Source: Massilia sp.
GTDB taxonomy: Bacteria; Pseudomonadota; Gammaproteobacteria; Burkholderiales; Burkholderiaceae_D
Length of the DNA stretch: 64,000 nt
NCBI GenBank assembly: GCA_025359245.1
Contig: JANYGW010000150.1
Span: 1 to 64,000 of the forward strand
Reading direction: 5' to 3'
Shown: piece after piece, positions 8,826 to 18,700 of the stretch
Layout of the letters: the number at the start of each line of letters is the position of its first letter
Numbering within the stretch: position 1 is the stretch's first letter
Made by a program: the position numbers and the translations under genes
Notes under the pieces: model-generated
Told to the model about the DNA's origin: nothing
Databases searched by the model: none
What the model saw: only the letters and a program-made list of their open reading frames with translations

Positions 8826-11800
8826 AGTAAGGCCGCTCGGCGCAAAACAGCACGCGCTGCACGATGGTGCGCCAGGCCTCGGGCACCTTGCCGCGCACCA
8901 GCACCATGGCGGCGCTGTAGGCATGGGCACGCACTTCCATGTCCACGCCGTCGAGCAGCCGCTCCGACACGCGCGGATCGGCGCCCTTGCTGACGCTGTC
9001 GAGGAAAGCGACGACGCGCGCACCAAAATGCGCACCTGCTTTGAGCGCCAGCGCGCGGTGCGGCGTCAGGTTTTCGCCCTCCCGCATCGCCAGCGCCAGC
9101 CGCAGCCAGGCCGCATTGGCGCTCATTCCCTGCTCCGGCGCCAGGGCCATCGCGCGCTTGACCTGCTCGGCGCTGGCGCCGTCGGATGCGCCCACCAGCC
9201 GCAGCACGTAAGCTTCGCGCTCCGGGTCGCCCACGGCATGCATCAACGCCAGGTTGAGTTCGCCCCTGCCCAGCTCGCGGTAGACGCCCTGCGCCGGACT
9301 GCCCGCCGCGTCCCCTTTTTCGAACATCAGCAGCGTGGCCAGTTGTTGCGAGTGCTGCGCCAGGTCCGACAGGTCGGCCGCCGGATCGTGGTAACGCTTC
9401 AGGCGCGCGATGTCGGTCACCACGCGCGATGCCTGCGACGGCAGGTTGCGCCTGGCGTTTTCCAGCGCGGGCAGCGCCTCGCTCCAGCTGGGCGACGCCA
9501 GCTGGTCGACGGCAACCATGAACGCCAGCCACGCATTGGCGGGCCAGCGCAGGCGCGCCGCGCGTAGCTGCGCCGAGAGTGCAAAAGAATCCGGCTGGCA
9601 GCGCAGCGCCAGGTATTTCAGGTTGCCATCGGCGGGCGCGGCGTCCGATGCCGCGCCCGCCTGCGCGCACAGCACCTTCTTGCGCGATTCATCGGCCGAT
9701 TCTTGCCGTTCGCGCTGCAGAAGGACGCCGGCAGGGGCCTCCTTGATGCGCTGCTCCAGCAGCGCGCCAAAGCCGGGAAAAGCACCGGCGCGGTCCATCC
9801 AGTCCTGGACCGCTGGATTGTCCGTCGCGTCCCAGCGCACGTGCAGCAGCGCCACCCGTTGACGCTCTTCTTCGCTCGGCAGCAGCTGCAACTGCCCGCC
9901 CGCCTGTATCCCCGCCATGCCTTCGAGGACCGTGCGGTAGCTTGCCTCCCGGCTGGAGACCTGCTTCGGCGGTGCCTTGAACACGTCGTCGGCTGCCGTG
10001 TCGAGCCAACGCGGCGCGCCCAGTGTGCGCTCCGGAATCGGCTTCACGCTGCCGTAGGTGGCGCTCCATTCAACCAGCGGGCTGGCGCCAGCCACGTTGT
10101 AGACCGGATGGCCGTCCTTTTTTGCCTCGGCATCAAAGGCTTCGATCAGGCGGCCGTCGGGACTGTGCGCCTGGACGTGGTGTTTGCCGAATGCCGGCAG
10201 TACCAGCGGCGCGGACGCGCCTGGCGGGACGGTGACCTTGTGGCCGTCGATGTCCACCGCGACAACGGTACCGAGGCCGTTGTAGACCATCAGGGCCGGG
10301 TCGCTGCCAAAGACCGAGGTGCCATGGCCTTCGCTGAAGCTGCTCGCGCCCAGCACGGCGGCGACGATGGCGCCGGCCGCCAGCAGGCGTGCGGCGCCCG
10401 GCAGCAGGCCGTCGGCCCGCTGGAAGCGCGCCCACGCGCCGAGCTGGGTCTGGCGCTTGCGCTCGGCCCCGGCCAGCAGCACCGCGTATTTGGCCGGCGC
10501 CTGGGACGGCGCCGGCGCTGCAGGCATGGCGCCGCCCTGGCGCGCATGGCTGGCCACCATGGTCTCGGTCAGCAGCAGTTCTTCCAGCGCGCACGAACGC
10601 AGCGCGTTGAGCGAATTAACCAGGCTGGCCACCCAGCCATCGATCACGCGCAGCCATTCGTTGATGCTGGTGTTTTGCGCCAGCGGCAGGGTGAATTGGC
10701 CCAGCGATTCCTGCCAGGTGTCGGCCAGTTGCATGCGTGCGCGCAGGCGCTCGTCGAGCAGCACCTGGCCGGCCTCGCGGTACACCTGGTCCATCCGGTA
10801 GTGCAGCTCATTGGCCGCGCCGACCACGCGCGAGACGCCGTCGGCGTTGACGGTGCGCAGCGCCGTCACCACCGCCGTCGTATTGCTGAGCATGCCCTGC
10901 AGATCCTGCAGGTTGGCCGTGCTGTGTTCAGCGTAGTGGATCAGCGCCAGCAGGCCGTCCAGGCAGGGTTGCCATCCGCCTCCCATGCGGGCGGCCTGGC
11001 CCTGGTGCCAGCTGCGGCACAATTTGTCGTGCGCCAGCAGGCGCTCCGTCACGGCGCCGATGTCGGCGCGCAGGCTTGCCAGCGCAGCGGGCAGCTCCTT
11101 CTTGCGCAATTCGGCGCTGCGCAGGCGCACCACCTTGCCGGGTGCCGACATGCGCCCGGCGATCAGCGCCTCAAGCTGGGCGTGCTCTGTTTCGAGCGTG
11201 CGCAGCGCCTGTACATCGGCGCTCAGCGACACGGGATACATGCCGGCCAGTTCGCCGAGTTCGCCCTGGTAGGCGGGATCGCGCAGCTGCTGGTACTGCT
11301 CCACGTGGCGCGCCAGCGAGCGGCCGAAGAAGATCCCGCAATAGCGCCGGTTGAAGTGCTCGCGCTTGAACTGGCGGCCCAGCGTCTTGAGCGATTCTTC
11401 CAGGTCGACGCTGGCCGCCGTGCCCTGGTCGAGCAGGCGCGCGGTCGCGTCCTGGCGCACCTGCGCCGGCTGCTCGAATACCGACCAGGCGCTGGCCGGG
11501 TCGATCGGTGCCGCCACATAAATGCGCTTGGCGTTCTCCTCGCGCTCGTGGTTGAGCGGATGCGTCAGCCACATCCTGGGCGGCTGGGCCAGTTCGACCT
11601 TGAAGATGCGATGCCGGTCCTGACCCTGCGCCGGCAACGGCGGCACGTTGGCGTAGGCATCGTCGTTCAGGATCGTGCTCATGCGGGTGATCATGTGGCT
11701 CTGGACGGCGAACACGTCGCGCGTGGCGCGCCCGGCGCCGTGTTCGCCATGCACGAAATGCAGCGCGCGGTCCCAGGCATCGTCGGCGCCCTGCAGCTTG

Positions 11801-12549
11801 TGCAGCGCATGGATCAGGGCATCGCTGCCGGTCAGCGACACGGCCACCAGGTCGGCCTGCATCTCCATCTCGCGCGACAGCGCGCGCTGCATCAGGACCA
11901 CCACGTTGAACAGCGACTCGACCAGCGAACGGATCGACCAGATCACCAGCTGCACCACGGCGACGATAGCGCGGATGCGCAGGTCGATGTTGCCCAGCCC
12001 GACCAGGATGTCGTCCAGCGCATCGCGCCGGGTGACCAGGTGGGTGGCGATCTGCTGGGCCACGTAGACCCAACGCCCGACCGCCATCGAACGCTGCGCG
12101 AAGTGGCCGAATTCATGCGCCAGCACCGCCCGGAATTCGCCCAGCGACAGCGTGTTGACCAGCGCCAGGCCGATTTCGAGGTTCTTCTTGGACGGGAAGA
12201 TCAGGTTGAACAGCGACAGGTCGTAGAACACCGCCGCATTCACGCGCGCCGACAGGAACACCTTGTGCGGACGCGGGGCGCCGGCGGCGTCGGCCAGCTC
12301 AAACAGGAAGGCGAACAGGCGCGGCTGGTCCTGCGCCGTGATCTCGTGCAGGTCGGTCGGCTTGGCGTTCTTGACCGAGAAAATCGCCTTGACCATGAAG
12401 CCGCCGATGAACAACGAGCAGATCGCCATCAGCCAGGCGATCGCGCCGAGGTCGGACCCGGCGCCGCGGAAGAACACGCGCCAGGCGGTGTACAGGAACC
12501 AGCCGGCCAGCGCGCAGTACAGCATGACGAACAGCAGCAGCCCGGCCAC
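8818..12549 (-). CDS. Very large M48 family metallopeptidase (about 1240 aa); the true start may lie upstream
   Basis: ALAHEFGHFAQRSMAVGRW zinc motif, EMQADLVAVSLTG downstream glutamate motif, TM segments, long C-terminal region. Confidence 0.85.
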   Translation of the reverse strand: MAGLLLFVMLYCALAGWFLYTAWRVFFRGAGSDLGAIAWLMAICSLFIGGFMVKAIFSVKNAKPTDLHEITAQDQPRLFAFLFELADAAGAPRPHKVFLSARVNAAVFYDLSLFNLIFPSKKNLEIGLALVNTLSLGEFRAVLAHEFGHFAQRSMAVGRWVYVAQQIATHLVTRRDALDDILVGLGNIDLRIRAIVAVVQLVIWSIRSLVESLFNVVVLMQRALSREMEMQADLVAVSLTGSDALIHALHKLQGADDAWDRALHFVHGEHGAGRATRDVFAVQSHMITRMSTILNDDAYANVPPLPAQGQDRHRIFKVELAQPPRMWLTHPLNHEREENAKRIYVAAPIDPASAWSVFEQPAQVRQDATARLLDQGTAASVDLEESLKTLGRQFKREHFNRRYCGIFFGRSLARHVEQYQQLRDPAYQGELGELAGMYPVSLSADVQALRTLETEHAQLEALIAGRMSAPGKVVRLRSAELRKKELPAALASLRADIGAVTERLLAHDKLCRSWHQGQAARMGGGWQPCLDGLLALIHYAEHSTANLQDLQGMLSNTTAVVTALRTVNADGVSRVVGAANELHYRMDQVYREAGQVLLDERLRARMQLADTWQESLGQFTLPLAQNTSINEWLRVIDGWVASLVNSLNALRSCALEELLLTETMVASHARQGGAMPAAPAPSQAPAKYAVLLAGAERKRQTQLGAWARFQRADGLLPGAARLLAAGAIVAAVLGASSFSEGHGTSVFGSDPALMVYNGLGTVVAVDIDGHKVTVPPGASAPLVLPAFGKHHVQAHSPDGRLIEAFDAEAKKDGHPVYNVAGASPLVEWSATYGSVKPIPERTLGAPRWLDTAADDVFKAPPKQVSSREASYRTVLEGMAGIQAGGQLQLLPSEEERQRVALLHVRWDATDNPAVQDWMDRAGAFPGFGALLEQRIKEAPAGVLLQRERQESADESRKKVLCAQAGAASDAAPADGNLKYLALRCQPDSFALSAQLRAARLRWPANAWLAFMVAVDQLASPSWSEALPALENARRNLPSQASRVVTDIARLKRYHDPAADLSDLAQHSQQLATLLMFEKGDAAGSPAQGVYRELGRGELNLALMHAVGDPEREAYVLRLVGASDGASAEQVKRAMALAPEQGMSANAAWLRLALAMREGENLTPHRALALKAGAHFGARVVAFLDSVSKGADPRVSERLLDGVDMEVRAHAYSAAMVLVRGKVPEAWRTIVQRVLFCAERPYFT

Positions 12550-12756
12550 CGCCAGGCGCGCGCTGTTCTGGTAGGACGCCGATGGCCGGGTCAGCTGGGC
12601 AGCCAGGTCGCCGGACGGCGCGGTAAAGGTGGCGTCGATGGTGCATCTCCCGAGATGTAACTGTTGAGCAAGAATAATTGCCAGCGATTCTAGATCACAA
12701 AATACATTTCAGTTGCTTTTTTTGCAACTACGAGGCGATTTGACGACAGTCCGCGC

Positions 12757-13512
12757 TCAGGGCTGCACCTGCAAGGTGGTGACCACCTTGCGTTCGTCCC
12801 TTTCGCCGGCGCCGGCCGAACGGTCATGCGACTCGCGCCGCGTCACCAGCAGATGGTCGACCGCGACTGCATACACGCTGTCCTCCTCGTGCGTCGCCTC
12901 GAAGCTGACCACGACGAAGGCGCGCCCTGACATCGTCATGCGCGCCCGGCTGGCCAGCGGCGCCCCGTCGGGCGCGATCCACACGTCCAGCTGCGACAGG
13001 AATTTTTTCGCGTACTTGCGTTCGCGCTCGCTCAGGCTCGTGATCGGCGCCTCGAACGTGAGCAGGCGCGCCGGCTTGCCCTGCCAGGCGTCGGCCCGCT
13101 CGCCCTGGTAGGCATCGCGCTCGATCCGGCGCGCCAGCCCCGCCGCCGCCGAGGTCAGGGCCAGCATGTCGCGCGTGTCCAGCTCGGCCAGCGCGTCCAG
13201 GGTCGGGGTCTTGCTGTTCGGGTTCTTGCCCTTGGCGCGCAGCTCGCCTTCGACGCGGGCCAGGGTCGGCCGGCTGTAGGTCACGCCCAGGCCGCGCGCG
13301 CTCTCCTCCACGGCCACGCTGGCCTGGCCGCTTTCTTCCTCGGCGTCCTTGCCCTCGCCCAGTTTGCGCCAGGTGTGCGTTTCAGCCAGCGCCTTGAGCG
13401 GCGCGGCGGCGCCGGACCTGGCCAGCGCCGCCTTCAGGTCGGCCAGGCCATCGGCGCGCGCCGCACCGGCGGCCATAAGCAGCGCCGCGCACATTGCACC
13501 GGCGCGCATCAT
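12757..13512 (-). CDS. Hypothetical periplasmic protein downstream of the ABC transporter genes
   Basis: Signal peptide MMRAGAMCAALLMAAGAARA; start overlaps the end of the upstream ATPase gene. Confidence 0.65.
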   Translation of the reverse strand: MMRAGAMCAALLMAAGAARADGLADLKAALARSGAAAPLKALAETHTWRKLGEGKDAEEESGQASVAVEESARGLGVTYSRPTLARVEGELRAKGKNPNSKTPTLDALAELDTRDMLALTSAAAGLARRIERDAYQGERADAWQGKPARLLTFEAPITSLSERERKYAKKFLSQLDVWIAPDGAPLASRARMTMSGRAFVVVSFEATHEEDSVYAVAVDHLLVTRRESHDRSAGAGERDERKVVTTLQVQP

Positions 13513-14195
13513 TGCAGCCGTCCGGCGCACATGGTCACGGTGCGCGCGCACAGGGCCGCGATCGCGCGGTCGTGGGTCACCATCACCAGGGTCGAACCGC
13601 GCTCGCGGTTCATCTCGAACATCAGCTCGATGACGGCCGCGCCGCTGGCCGCGTCCAGGCTGCCGGTCGGTTCGTCGGCCATCAGCAGCGGCGGCTCGGC
13701 GACAAAGGCGCGCGCCAGCGCCACGCGCTGCTGCTCGCCGCCGGACATGAACTTCGGGTAATGCCGCAGGCGCGCCGACAGGCCCACCCGGTCGAGCATG
13801 GCGGCGGCCCGCTCGCGCGGACTCTTGTCGCCGCGCAGCTCGAGCGGCAGCATGACGTTTTCCAGCGCCGTCAGGTGCGGCAGCAGCTGGAACGACTGGA
13901 ACACGAATCCCAGGTGGCGCTGGCGAAAGGCCGCGCGTCCGTCTTCGTCGAGCGCGAACAGGTCGCCGCCGTGCAGCGACACCGTACCGCTGCTGGGCGT
14001 GTCGAGCCCTGCCAGGATGCCCAGCAAGGTCGATTTGCCGGAACCGGAGGCCCCGACGATGGCCAGCGTTTCGCCGCTCTGCACGTGCAGGTCGACCTGG
14101 TCGAGGATCGTCAGCTCGCCGGCGGCGTCGGCCACGCGCTTGGACAGCTGCCGCACTTCGATCGCGGCGCACTTGGGGATGTTCATATTGGTCAT
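13509..14195 (-). CDS. ABC transporter ATP-binding protein, LolD/YbbA (MacB-type) family
   Basis: Walker A GASGSGKSTLL, signature MSGGEQQRVALARAF, Walker B LLMADEPTGSLD. Confidence 0.92.
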   Translation of the reverse strand: MTNMNIPKCAAIEVRQLSKRVADAAGELTILDQVDLHVQSGETLAIVGASGSGKSTLLGILAGLDTPSSGTVSLHGGDLFALDEDGRAAFRQRHLGFVFQSFQLLPHLTALENVMLPLELRGDKSPRERAAAMLDRVGLSARLRHYPKFMSGGEQQRVALARAFVAEPPLLMADEPTGSLDAASGAAVIELMFEMNRERGSTLVMVTHDRAIAALCARTVTMCAGRLQ

Positions 14196-14212
14196 GGGCG
14201 TCCTTGGGTAGG

Positions 14213-16705
14213 TCAGTTGGTCCGCAAGCTATGCAGCGGGGATTGGTTCAGGATGGCGCGCAGTCCGGACCAGCCGCCCAGCAGCGCGCAGGCGACGCCG
14301 GCGACCACGCCGGCGATCATCAGGGTCGGCGAAAATCGCCATTCGAGCTCGAAGGCGAAACGTGCCAGCGCCCAGCCGGCGGTGCTGGCGCCGGCCGCCG
14401 CCAGCAAGCCGGCAATCGCACCGGTCAGCCCGTATTCGAGCCACTGGGCGCGCGCGAGCTGGGCCCGGCTGGCGCCGATGGCGCGCAGCACCGCGGCCTG
14501 GCGCATGCGCTCGGCCTGGGACGACATCAGCGTGGCGTACAGCACCAGCATCCCCGAAGCGAGCGTGAACAGGAACAGGAATTCGACCGCTTTCGAAACC
14601 TGGCCCAGCAGGCGTTGCAGCTGGTTGACCATGGCGCCGACGTCGAACACCCGCAGGTTAGGGTAATCCTGCACCAGCTGGTTCATGAAGACCGTGTCGG
14701 CGAGCGGGACGTGCAGCGCGGTGACGTAGGTGGCGGGCAGGTTTTGCGCCGCCGCCGGGCTCAAAAGGAAGGCGAAACTGGTCATGCGCGCGGCGCGATC
14801 GATCTTGCGCAGGCTGGTCACCGTCGCGGTCAAGGGAGTGCCCGCGAAATCGACGCTCACGCGGTCGCCGATCTTCAGTTTGAGCAGCCTGGCGCGGCCT
14901 TCCGAGACCGACAGTTCGGCAGCGGCGCCGCTGAACCAGCGCCCGGCCAGCAGGGTGTTCGCGGGCGGCAGCGACGCGCTCGCACTGAACTCGACTTCAT
15001 GCTCGATCATGGCTTTGGCGCGTTCGTCGTCGAACGCCGCGGCGCTGGCCGCCTTGCCGTTGATGGCCACCAGGCGGCCCAGCATCAGCGGCTGCAGCGG
15101 CGGCTGGCCGAAGGGCCGCATGCGCGCCGCCATGGCAGCGCGCTGCGCCGGCTCGATATTGAGCACGATCTGGTTGGGACCACCCGCCGGCACGGTATTC
15201 TTCCATGCTTCGAGCAGGTCGCCGCGCACCACGGTCAGCAGCAGCAAGGCCATCAGGCCGAGCGCCAGCGCCACGACCTGGGTGACGGCAGCGGCGGGCC
15301 GGCGCCGCAGGTCGGCCAGCGCCAGGCGCCAGACTCCACGCTCGAGCGCCGGCGGCGCATACCTGAGGCAGGCGATCGCGCCCCACGCGGCAGCGGCGAA
15401 CAGCAACAGCCCGGCCACGAAGGCGGCCGCGCTCAGCAAACCGATCAGCAGGTCGCCCGCCTGCCACACCAGCAGCGCGCCGAACATGCCCAGCCCCAGC
15501 AGATAGGTGGCCAGCGTCAGCGCGCGCGGCGTGCCGGTATCGCTGCGCAGCAGCCGGTTGTGCGGGATATCCTTCAATTGCAGCAGGGGCGGCAAGGCGA
15601 AGCCCACCAGCAGCAGCACGCCGACGGCAATTCCGCGCAGCGCCGGCATCGCGCTGGCCGGCGCCAGTCCGCCCGCAACCAGGTCGCCCAGCCAGGCGAG
15701 CAACAGGAAGTGGCCGGCAAATCCGAGCAGCACGCCGATCGCGCTGCCGGCCAGGCCGACGAACAGGAATTCGAGCATGAACATGGCGCTGACGCGCGCG
15801 TTCGGCATCCCGAGGCAGCGCAGCATGGCGCAGGCGTCGAGATGGCGCAGCATGAAGCGGCGCGCCGACATGGCCACGGCCACGCTGGCCAGCATGGCCG
15901 AGAGCAGCCCGATCAGCGACAAGAAGCGCTGCGCCCGTTCGAGGGCGCGGCCAGTTTCGGCATTGCTTGAGGCCAGCGTTTCGAGCTGCACGCCCTTGCC
16001 TGCGGATGCCGCCAGCGCCGTCTTCAGCCAGGCCTGGTAAGCGTCCAGCGCGGGCGCCTCGCCGGCCAGCAGCAGGTGAAAGGAGGCCAGCGAATTTCCC
16101 TGGACCAGGCCACTGGCGTCGAGATCGGCCAGCGCGATCATCACGCGCGGCGAGAAGTCCAGGGCGGCCGGGCCGCGGTCCGGTTCCGACGCGATCAGCC
16201 GGGTGATCGTCAGGCGCTGTTCACCGACGCGCAGCGTGGCGCCCAGTTCCACTTTCAGGCTGGCCAATAGCGCCGGGTCGACCCAGGCGGTGCCGGCGGA
16301 CGGCACGGCGCGGGCCGGCGTGGCATGGCCAGCGGCGTCGCGCACGCTGAGCGCGCCGCGCAACGGGTAGGCGCCGCTGACGGCCTTGACCTCCACCATG
16401 CGCGACAGCGCGGTGTCGCCCTCGCCCGCGCTCGCCATGCTGGTCAGTTCGACCGTGTCGGCGCTGAGCAAGCCGCGCTTGCGGGCTTCGTCGCCCCAGG
16501 CATGCGCCAGCGGCGCATCGGAGGCCAGGCGCAGGTCGGCGCCGAGCAGCTGGTGCGCATCGCGCTGCAGGGCCGCGCCCATGCGCTCGGTGAAGAACTG
16601 CACCGCCGACAAGGAAGCGACAGCCAGCGCCAGCGCCGCCAGCAGGAAGCGCAGTTCGCCGGCGCGCCAGTCGCGCAAGGTCATGGTCAATGAGAGTTTC
16701 AGCAT
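14213..16705 (-). CDS. FtsX-like ABC transporter permease (YbbP family)
   Basis: About 830 aa, multiple TM segments, FMLEFLFVGLAGSAIGVLLGF, LASGMLVLYATLMSSQAERMRQAAVLRAIGASRAQ. Confidence 0.9.
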   Translation of the reverse strand: MLKLSLTMTLRDWRAGELRFLLAALALAVASLSAVQFFTERMGAALQRDAHQLLGADLRLASDAPLAHAWGDEARKRGLLSADTVELTSMASAGEGDTALSRMVEVKAVSGAYPLRGALSVRDAAGHATPARAVPSAGTAWVDPALLASLKVELGATLRVGEQRLTITRLIASEPDRGPAALDFSPRVMIALADLDASGLVQGNSLASFHLLLAGEAPALDAYQAWLKTALAASAGKGVQLETLASSNAETGRALERAQRFLSLIGLLSAMLASVAVAMSARRFMLRHLDACAMLRCLGMPNARVSAMFMLEFLFVGLAGSAIGVLLGFAGHFLLLAWLGDLVAGGLAPASAMPALRGIAVGVLLLVGFALPPLLQLKDIPHNRLLRSDTGTPRALTLATYLLGLGMFGALLVWQAGDLLIGLLSAAAFVAGLLLFAAAAWGAIACLRYAPPALERGVWRLALADLRRRPAAAVTQVVALALGLMALLLLTVVRGDLLEAWKNTVPAGGPNQIVLNIEPAQRAAMAARMRPFGQPPLQPLMLGRLVAINGKAASAAAFDDERAKAMIEHEVEFSASASLPPANTLLAGRWFSGAAAELSVSEGRARLLKLKIGDRVSVDFAGTPLTATVTSLRKIDRAARMTSFAFLLSPAAAQNLPATYVTALHVPLADTVFMNQLVQDYPNLRVFDVGAMVNQLQRLLGQVSKAVEFLFLFTLASGMLVLYATLMSSQAERMRQAAVLRAIGASRAQLARAQWLEYGLTGAIAGLLAAAGASTAGWALARFAFELEWRFSPTLMIAGVVAGVACALLGGWSGLRAILNQSPLHSLRTN

Positions 16706-16762
16706 GCTGTCCCTTACTAGAAAGCGACAGCATGCCAGCCGGGCCGCGCCTGATCTCGCACT

Positions 16763-16795
16763 TTGCGACAGATCGACAGGCGGGCCGACAGACGG
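16763..16795 (-). promoter_or_regulatory. Candidate LytTR-regulator operator upstream of the ABC permease
   Basis: TTGCGACAGATCGACAGGCGGGCCGACAGACGG; 23/33 identical to the element at 18701-18733. Confidence 0.55.
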
Positions 16796-16806
16796 TAGAA
16801 AAAAGC

Positions 16807-17550
16807 CTACATGGCCTTGAACATATGCACGAATGCGCGGCTGACCGGCAACTCGCCCGCGTGGCCCTTGATGCGCACGAACAGGCGGCTGTTTTCGTCG
16901 CGGCGGGTGCCCTCGAGCCAGTCGAGATTGATCAGCGTGGCGCGGTGAATCTGCCAGAAGCGGTCAGGGTCGAGCTGCGCGGCCAGGTCGGTAATGGTGG
17001 TGCGGATCAGGTGTTCGGCGCCGGCGGTCCGGACGACCGTGTACTTGTCGTCGGCCTGGAAAAACAGGATGTCGCCGAGGGCGACCTGATGCGTCAGCTC
17101 GCCTTGCGCGGCGCGGATATGGCGCAGGCGCGGCTGCTGCGGCGGCGCCATCAGGCGCGCCAGCGCATCGGCCAGGCGCGCGTCCGGCAGCGCCGGGGCG
17201 CTGGCCGCCTTGATGCGCTCGAGCGTGCGCGCCAGCCGTTCGTTCTTGAGCGGTTTCAGCACATAGTCGAGCGCCGCGTGCTCGAACGCCTGCAGCGCAT
17301 ATTCGTCGTAGGCGGTCACGAAGACAACGCGCGTGCTGCCCTCGATTCCCTGCGCCACTTCCAGCCCGTTCAGGCCGGGCATCTGGATGTCGAGGAAAGC
17401 CAGGTCCGGCTCCAGGTCGCGAATCCGCTGCGCGGCATCGATGCCGTTGCGCGCGATGTGCACGATCTCCAGTTCCGGCCACAGGAGCGCCAGCTGGTCG
17501 CGCAGGTAGTGCGCGAGATGCGGCTCGTCGTCGGCGATCAGCGCGCGCAT
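16807..17550 (-). CDS. LytTR-family response regulator (AlgR/LytR type)
   Basis: Receiver MRALIADDEPHLAHYL, FLDIQMPGLNGLEV; LytTR domain FFQADDKYTVVRTAGAEHLIRTTI, FWQIHRATLINLDWLEG. Confidence 0.93.
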   Translation of the reverse strand: MRALIADDEPHLAHYLRDQLALLWPELEIVHIARNGIDAAQRIRDLEPDLAFLDIQMPGLNGLEVAQGIEGSTRVVFVTAYDEYALQAFEHAALDYVLKPLKNERLARTLERIKAASAPALPDARLADALARLMAPPQQPRLRHIRAAQGELTHQVALGDILFFQADDKYTVVRTAGAEHLIRTTITDLAAQLDPDRFWQIHRATLINLDWLEGTRRDENSRLFVRIKGHAGELPVSRAFVHMFKAM

Positions 17551-18668
17551 GGCAGCTCCAGCGTGGCGCGCGCGCCGGCCGGACGCGCCGCCAGGACCAG
17601 GCTGGCGCCCGCACCGTAGCGGGTCTGCAGGCGCGCGCGCAGGTTGGCCAGCGCCATCCCGGTGCCGGCGCGCAGCGTGCGGCGCGGCGCTTCCAGCCCC
17701 ATGCCGTCATCGTCGACATGCACTTCCAGCCGGCCCGCGTTGACGACCGCGCTGATGCGTACATGGCCGCCATCGACTTTGGGCTCGAGGCCATGATGGA
17801 TTGCGTTCTCCACCAGCGGCTGCAGCAGCAGCGTCGGCAGGCGCGCCGCGCGCGCGGCATCGCTCGCTTCGATGGCGAAGGTGAGCCGGTCCTCCATGCG
17901 GATCTGCAGCAGCTCAAGGTAAGCCTGCGCCATCGCCAGTTCGGCGTCCAGCGTGCTGTCGACCTGGCGCAGCTGGACCAGGCCGGCGCGCAGGTAATCG
18001 GAAAAGCTTTCGAGCATGCGTTTGGCGCGCGCCGGATCGCAGTCCATCAGGCTTTGCACATTGGCCAGGGTATTGAACAGGAAGTGCGGTTCGATCTGGG
18101 CCTGCAGCAGGCGCAGTTGCGCTTCGAGCGCTTCGCGTTGCAAGGCTTGCTGGCGCATCCGTCCGCGCAGCCAGGCCCAGTTCAGGCCTGCCAGCACCAG
18201 CAGGAAGGCGCCAAATTTCAGGATGGCCGCCGGCGTCGAACGAAACGACGCCCACATGTCGAAGCCGAACAAGGGGGGAATAAAGCGAAAACTGAACGCG
18301 ATGCCGGCCACGATGCCGCACAGCGCAATGATCAACAGCAGCAAGCCAGCGCGCAGGTCGCGCACGTTCGACATGCGTTCGACCAGCGCTTGCGGCAGCA
18401 TGATCTCGGCCAGCCGCAGCGTCGCTAGCAGGACCAGTGCGATGCAGATGATGACCAGGATCACCGGCAGCATCGAGACCGCCCACCAGTTCGGGTAGCC
18501 GACTTCCCCAATCATGGCGACCAACGTCATCATGACGATGGCCAGCACGGTCCCGAAGCTGGCGGCGACCAGCAGCCGGGCCCATGCCGGCGCGTCATGG
18601 CGGCGCCGCAGGACCCACAGCGAACGCCAGGCGGCGTCCAGCATCGAATAGTTTTCCATGCCGCGCAT
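17538..18668 (-). CDS. LytS/AlgZ-type sensor histidine kinase
   Basis: LLQAQIEPHFLFNTLANVQSLMDCDP, LLLQPLVENAIHHGLEP. Confidence 0.93.
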   Translation of the reverse strand: MRGMENYSMLDAAWRSLWVLRRRHDAPAWARLLVAASFGTVLAIVMMTLVAMIGEVGYPNWWAVSMLPVILVIICIALVLLATLRLAEIMLPQALVERMSNVRDLRAGLLLLIIALCGIVAGIAFSFRFIPPLFGFDMWASFRSTPAAILKFGAFLLVLAGLNWAWLRGRMRQQALQREALEAQLRLLQAQIEPHFLFNTLANVQSLMDCDPARAKRMLESFSDYLRAGLVQLRQVDSTLDAELAMAQAYLELLQIRMEDRLTFAIEASDAARAARLPTLLLQPLVENAIHHGLEPKVDGGHVRISAVVNAGRLEVHVDDDGMGLEAPRRTLRAGTGMALANLRARLQTRYGAGASLVLAARPAGARATLELPCAR

Positions 18669-18700
18669 TGTAGCGGGACGCGCCGCCGGCAGCGAGTGCC

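Noticed and set aside
9703-12660. 985-aa + strand ORF opposite the M48 peptidase
   Set aside because: Antisense GC artefact; low-complexity Arg/Gln/His composition and no domain signature.
12711-12729. AGTTGC-TTTTTTT-GCAACT inverted repeat upstream of the M48 gene
   Set aside because: Six-bp stem with a homopolymer loop; too weak to assign a function beyond a possible part of the promoter or terminator region.
12757-14172. 471-aa ORF covering both the hypothetical periplasmic gene and the ABC ATPase region
   Set aside because: The upstream half is the wrong frame of the ATPase gene; the signal-peptide start at 13512 is more plausible.
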